Origin: Nocardioides marmoribigeumensis
Lineage (GTDB): Bacteria; Actinomycetota; Actinomycetes; Propionibacteriales; Nocardioidaceae
Direction: 5' to 3'
NCBI RefSeq assembly: GCF_031458325.1
Contig: NZ_JAVDYG010000001.1
Location: 3,968,001-4,032,000, forward strand
DNA: 64,000 nt
The notes beneath the pieces were generated by a model. That model was not told the origin of the DNA and did not search any database. It saw nothing but the letters and a program-made list of their open reading frames with translations. Below are positions 61,073-64,000 of the stretch, in pieces. A program made the translations under genes and the position numbers. Positions within the stretch are counted from its first letter, which is position 1. Each line of letters opens with the position of its first letter.

Positions 61073-62572
61073 ATGTCGCTCCCGTCCCGCCGCCCCTCCC
61101 CGCAGGGCCGTGCCGCCGTCCTGGCCGTGCCCCTGCTCGCGCTCGTGGTCGGTCTGCTCGCCGCGCCCGCCCTGACCGGTGGCGCCCAGGCGCGCCCGCG
61201 TGCCGCGACCTCGGTGCGCAGCGAGGCCGCCGTCGTCGACAGCGTGGCCTGGCTCGAGCGCCGTGTCGGCGACTCCACCCACCTGGTCAACGCCCCGTCG
61301 CGGCGCGCCAAGGTCCGCGTCGTCCTCCCCGCCAGGTCCCCCCAGTCCGGGAAGGCCGGCAAGAAGGCGACCGGCAAGCGGGTGCGCTGGGTGACGCGCT
61401 CGGTGCCCGGCCCGGCCTACCCCAGCCTCAGCGTCGACGTCGCCATGGCGCTGCGCCGGCTCGACCCCGGCGACGGGACGCGGCTCGCCATGGTCAAGGC
61501 GCTGCAGGCCCCCTCCCGCCGCTACGTCCACTACCGCGAGGGCGAGCTGCAGGGCCGCTACGCCGAGGCCACGGCGCGCATGGTCTACCTCGCCGCGACC
61601 TCGGGGCTCCGCCTCTCGTCGTACGCCGACGGGCGCCTGCGGCGCTCGCTGGCCGGGATGATCTACCAGGTCGAGCGCAGCCCGCAGCGCGGCCGGGTCA
61701 TGGACTCGGGCTGGGGCGGCGACACCAGTGACACGATCTCCCAGGCCTGGGCCGTCCAGGCCCTCGCCGCGGTGCACAGCCGCTCGCTCCCGATCGTGGC
61801 GCGCTTCCTGGCCCGCCAGGCCTGCCCCGCCGGCCACTTCCGGCCGATGCTGGACTCCGCGGACTACACCTGCAAGGGCAGCACCGAGATGCGCAACCGG
61901 ATCTCGAGCGTCGACTCGACCGCGATGGCGATCCTGGCGCTGCGCGCGGCCCGCAGCCAGGGCGTGCGGCACCTCGGCGACGAGATCGTCGCCGCGTCCC
62001 GGTGGCTGGCCCGGCAGGTCGGGCCCAACGGCGGCGTGGCCGAGGACGAGGGCCAGCCGGTCAACGCCCGCAGCACCGCCCTGGCCGCCATCGCCCTCAA
62101 GGCGACCGGGCGCCTGGGGCCGGCCGGCAACGCCGCGACGTGGCTGCTGCGCCACCAGGTCGACGACCGGATGATCAAGCACCACCCCGTCCTGCGGGGC
62201 CAGCGGGGCGCGATCGCGTGGAGCCGTCGCGCCCTGGTCCGGGCGCAGCGGGTCGGCATCACCCGCGCCACGCGCAAGTCGTGGGTGCAGTCCACCTCGC
62301 TCGCAGCACCCGGCCTGACGGCACTGCTGCCGGAGCGCACGCTCGGGGTCAGCGCGACGCGCTGGCACCGCAAGCTGCTGGTCCGGCTCAGCGGCCTGGC
62401 CGTGGGGGAGCGCTACGCCCTCGAGCGCGACGGCAAGGTCGTCGCGTCGGGCACCGCCGGGGCCCGGGGCCGGGTGCAGGTGGTGCTCCGCGCGACGCGC
62501 CGCACCACGCGCCTGGTCGCGTTCGGCAACCGCAAGGGCCGCGCCGGTGTGACCGTGGTCTCCTCCCGCTGA
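61073..62572 (+). CDS. Secreted alpha/alpha-toroid protein, upstream paralogue
   Basis: A 499-residue exported protein. A basic start (SLPSRRPSPQGR) precedes a hydrophobic signal (AAVLAVPLLALVVGLLAAPAL). Residues about 120-430 have paired helices with Gly/Ala-rich ends typical of an alpha/alpha-barrel (YAEATARMVYLAATSG, SVDSTAMAILALRAARSQG, NARSTALAAIALKATGR). Two Cys (QACPAG and DYTCKG) are conserved in the gene downstream. The C-terminal about 80 residues look like a small beta domain (RWHRKLLVRLSGLAVGERYALERDG, in part). It is clearly related to the riboswitch-controlled gene, but no riboswitch precedes it. Ligand unknown. Confidence 0.75.
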   Translation: MSLPSRRPSPQGRAAVLAVPLLALVVGLLAAPALTGGAQARPRAATSVRSEAAVVDSVAWLERRVGDSTHLVNAPSRRAKVRVVLPARSPQSGKAGKKATGKRVRWVTRSVPGPAYPSLSVDVAMALRRLDPGDGTRLAMVKALQAPSRRYVHYREGELQGRYAEATARMVYLAATSGLRLSSYADGRLRRSLAGMIYQVERSPQRGRVMDSGWGGDTSDTISQAWAVQALAAVHSRSLPIVARFLARQACPAGHFRPMLDSADYTCKGSTEMRNRISSVDSTAMAILALRAARSQGVRHLGDEIVAASRWLARQVGPNGGVAEDEGQPVNARSTALAAIALKATGRLGPAGNAATWLLRHQVDDRMIKHHPVLRGQRGAIAWSRRALVRAQRVGITRATRKSWVQSTSLAAPGLTALLPERTLGVSATRWHRKLLVRLSGLAVGERYALERDGKVVASGTAGARGRVQVVLRATRRTTRLVAFGNRKGRAGVTVVSSR

Positions 62573-62603
62573 GCGGGCGCGGACGGCGGTCTCGGGGGCA
62601 GGC

Positions 62604-62755
62604 CCCGGTGCTACTGTGAAGCGCCGCCGATCGGCGGCAGACAACCTCACCGCACGCACCAGGGGAAGCCGGTCCGAGTCCGGCGCTGACCCGCAACCGT
62701 AGCCCTCCGACCACGTCGACCGACGTCCTCGGCGGAGGGGAGCCGGAGCACCTGG
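62604..62755 (+). promoter_or_regulatory. Cobalamin riboswitch
   Basis: The core reads GGGGAAGCCGG, GAGTCCGGCGCTGACCCGC and AACCGTA (62662-62702), matching the conserved GGGAA...GAATCCGGC.CTG.CCCGCAACTGT block of B12 riboswitches. The 3' B12 box AGCCGGAGCACCTGG is at 62741-62755. A closing P1 helix forms between 62604-62612 and 62747-62755 (8 of 9 pairs). A 16-bp palindrome, 62623-62638, lies in its 5' part. It controls the secreted toroid gene at 62859. Confidence 0.88.
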
Positions 62756-62822
62756 TCGGGCGGGGACCGACCTCACGCTGTCGTGGATCGCAGGGTGGGA
62801 CCGTGGCCCCCGGGCCCTCCGT

Positions 62823-62851
62823 GTCCTGTCCCGTAGTGCAGCGGGAAGGAC
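62823..62851 (+). promoter_or_regulatory. Shine-Dalgarno-sequestering hairpin (expression platform)
   Basis: GTCC (62823-62826) pairs with GGAC (62848-62851) and TCCCG (62829-62833) with CGGGA (62842-62846), with small bulges. The stem hides the GGAAGGA ribosome site 8 nt before the ATG. Cobalamin binding would favour this closed form and block translation. Confidence 0.6.
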
Positions 62852-62858
62852 TCCTCTC

Positions 62859-64000
62859 ATGTCACACCTCCGTGCGCGCACCCGCGCGCCGCGCCGCGCG
62901 CTCCTGGTCTCCGGGACCGTGCTCGGGCTCGCCCTGGCCGCCGTACCGGCACAGGCCCTCACCGCCGCCGACGTCGAGACCGGCGCCACCGCCGGCTCGC
63001 GGTCCGCGGACTACCTCTCCCGTCAGCTCGGCAAGGACGACCTGGTCCACGGGGAGTACGAGTACCCCGCCGGCACCTGGAACCCCACCACCGACCACGG
63101 CCTCTCGCTGGACCTGGTCTACGCCTTCCGCCGCCTCGGCGGGCACGCCGCGGAGCAGCGGGCGATCCTGGACGCGATGGCGGGCCAGGCGGACGCCTAC
63201 ACCGGCCAGGGTGCGTACGCCGGCCCGCTCGGCAAGCTGGTCCAGGTGGCGGTGAGCGCCGGCCGCGACATCGACTCCTACGCCGGCGGGAAGCTCGACG
63301 ACGAGCTGCGTGACCGCGTGGTGACCGGTGCCTCCAGCGAGCACGGCCGCGCCAAGGACCGCGTGGACCCCACCGACCAGTACTCCGCCGACTACTCCAA
63401 CACCATCGGGCAGGCGTTCGTCGTGCGTGCGTTCGCGGCGCTGCACGACGGTCTCCTCGACGACACCACCGCGTTCCTGCTCCAGCAGCAGTGCGCCGCG
63501 GGCTGGTTCCGTGAGGGCATGGACGGGGCCGACCACACGTGCGACGGCGCCCCCGAGGCGCAGAGGTCGCCCAGCGTCGACGCCACGGCCCACGGCATCC
63601 GCGCCCTCCTCGCGGCCAGGGCCGCAGGCGTCAAGGGCCTCACCGACGACATCGACGACGCCGTCTCCTGGCTGGTCCGTCGCCAGCGCATCGACGGCTC
63701 GTTCGTGGGCAACGGGGTCGCCAACGCCAACTCCACGGGCCTCGCGGCCTACGCCCTGGCCTCGACCGGCCACCCGGGCCCGGCCGGCACCGCCGCAGCC
63801 TGGGTCCGCCGGCACCAGGTCGACGGGCTGACCATCAAGCAGCACCCGAGGCTGAAGGGCTACAACGGCTCGGTCGCCTACAGCGACACCGACCTCGCCG
63901 ACGGCAAGAAGGACGGCGTCTCCCGTGGCGCGAAGCGGACCTGGCAGCGCGCCGCTGCCGAGGGCGCCCTCGCGCTGCCCTCGCTGCTGCCCAGGCGCAC
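62859..64000 (+). CDS. Secreted alpha/alpha-toroid protein under B12 control (3' end cut)
   Basis: At least 380 residues, running off the window. Signal peptide: RALLVSGTVLGLALAAVPAQA. The mature part contains repeated helix pairs of the toroid fold (YSNTIGQAFVVRAFAALHDG, SVDATAHGIRALLAARAAG, NANSTGLAAYALASTGH). Cys in QQCAAGWF and DHTCDG align with two in the paralogue at 61073, suggesting a shared disulfide. Animal transcobalamin and intrinsic factor have the same fold, and bacterial relatives are found under B12 riboswitches, so a surface cobalamin-binding or uptake role is likely but inferred. Its downstream genes are outside the window. Confidence 0.8.
   Translation, partial: MSHLRARTRAPRRALLVSGTVLGLALAAVPAQALTAADVETGATAGSRSADYLSRQLGKDDLVHGEYEYPAGTWNPTTDHGLSLDLVYAFRRLGGHAAEQRAILDAMAGQADAYTGQGAYAGPLGKLVQVAVSAGRDIDSYAGGKLDDELRDRVVTGASSEHGRAKDRVDPTDQYSADYSNTIGQAFVVRAFAALHDGLLDDTTAFLLQQQCAAGWFREGMDGADHTCDGAPEAQRSPSVDATAHGIRALLAARAAGVKGLTDDIDDAVSWLVRRQRIDGSFVGNGVANANSTGLAAYALASTGHPGPAGTAAAWVRRHQVDGLTIKQHPRLKGYNGSVAYSDTDLADGKKDGVSRGAKRTWQRAAAEGALALPSLLPRR

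Noticed and set aside
62612-62617. TACTGT as a -10 box for the riboswitch transcript
   Set aside because: It lies inside the aptamer: 62604-62612 pairs with 62747-62755 as P1, so transcription must start further upstream.

Overview
The window is 64 kb of chromosome from a high-GC actinobacterium. The gene order tig, clpP1, clpP2, clpX, valS, folC, DUF4233, ndk, rne, rplU, rpmA, obg, proB, proA, nadD, rsfS, histidine phosphatase, leuS, degV, comEA, comEC, holA, rpsT, lepA follows the core-gene order known from Mycobacterium and relatives. Together with the mreBCD-PBP2-RodA cluster, the secreted PxKF-type protein and the overall gene style, it suggests a rod-shaped member of the Propionibacteriales, most likely Nocardioides or a near relative. 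This is inferred from gene content, not from a database search. I see no prophage, insertion sequence, CRISPR array or rRNA operon.

Layout. 1-4.1 kb: DNA glycosylase (cut at the window edge), SpoIIE-type phosphatase, a secreted lectin/PKD protein and two divergent tRNAs (Gly, Pro). 4.2-10.2 kb: protein folding and proteolysis (trigger factor, ClpP1, ClpP2, ClpX) with a hydrolase/SRPBCC pair inside. 10.3-16.9 kb: a two-component system, a membrane protein, valS, and an ECF sigma factor with a membrane partner. 17-19.2 kb: folC, DUF4233, ndk. 19.3-25.2 kb: the elongasome operon mreB-mreC-mreD-mrdA-rodA. 25.3-32.3 kb: a radical-SAM pair (TIGR03960/TIGR03936 types) around an oppositely oriented gene, then ribonuclease E/G. 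32.5-39.7 kb: L21-L27-Obg-ProB, ProA, NadD-RsfS-phosphatase. 39.7-48.1 kb is the accessory part: tRNA-Ala, a three-gene operon resembling quinone detoxification, P450, DUF1206, a CynX-type transporter next to a CsoR/CstR-type regulator with its operator, an unknown HTH-like protein, and SDR plus GalE. 48.2-60.9 kb: leuS behind a leader-peptide attenuator, DegV, ComEA, ComEC, HolA, S20, a phosphotransferase, LepA. 61-64 kb: two secreted alpha/alpha-toroid paralogues with a cobalamin riboswitch between them.

The most unusual items are these. (1) A 90-bp, length-symmetric foldback element lies at 36445-36534, between a hypothetical gene and proA. (2) A cobalamin riboswitch controls a secreted toroid protein of the fold used by animal transcobalamin, and it adjoins a second toroid paralogue. 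(3) leuS has an 11-residue leader peptide with three consecutive Leu codons, a 9-bp hairpin and a U-tract terminator. (4) A short interspersed repeat lies in frame inside valS, with a second copy near 25.2 kb. (5) A TANNNT box lies 6-9 nt before the start codon in at least eleven places, which indicates widespread leaderless transcription.

Most functional names rest on recognisable motifs and conserved order. Start codons were chosen from ribosome-binding sites, overlaps with the previous gene, or the leaderless promoter spacing. No database or structure search was possible, so regulatory sites and small genes are predictions.
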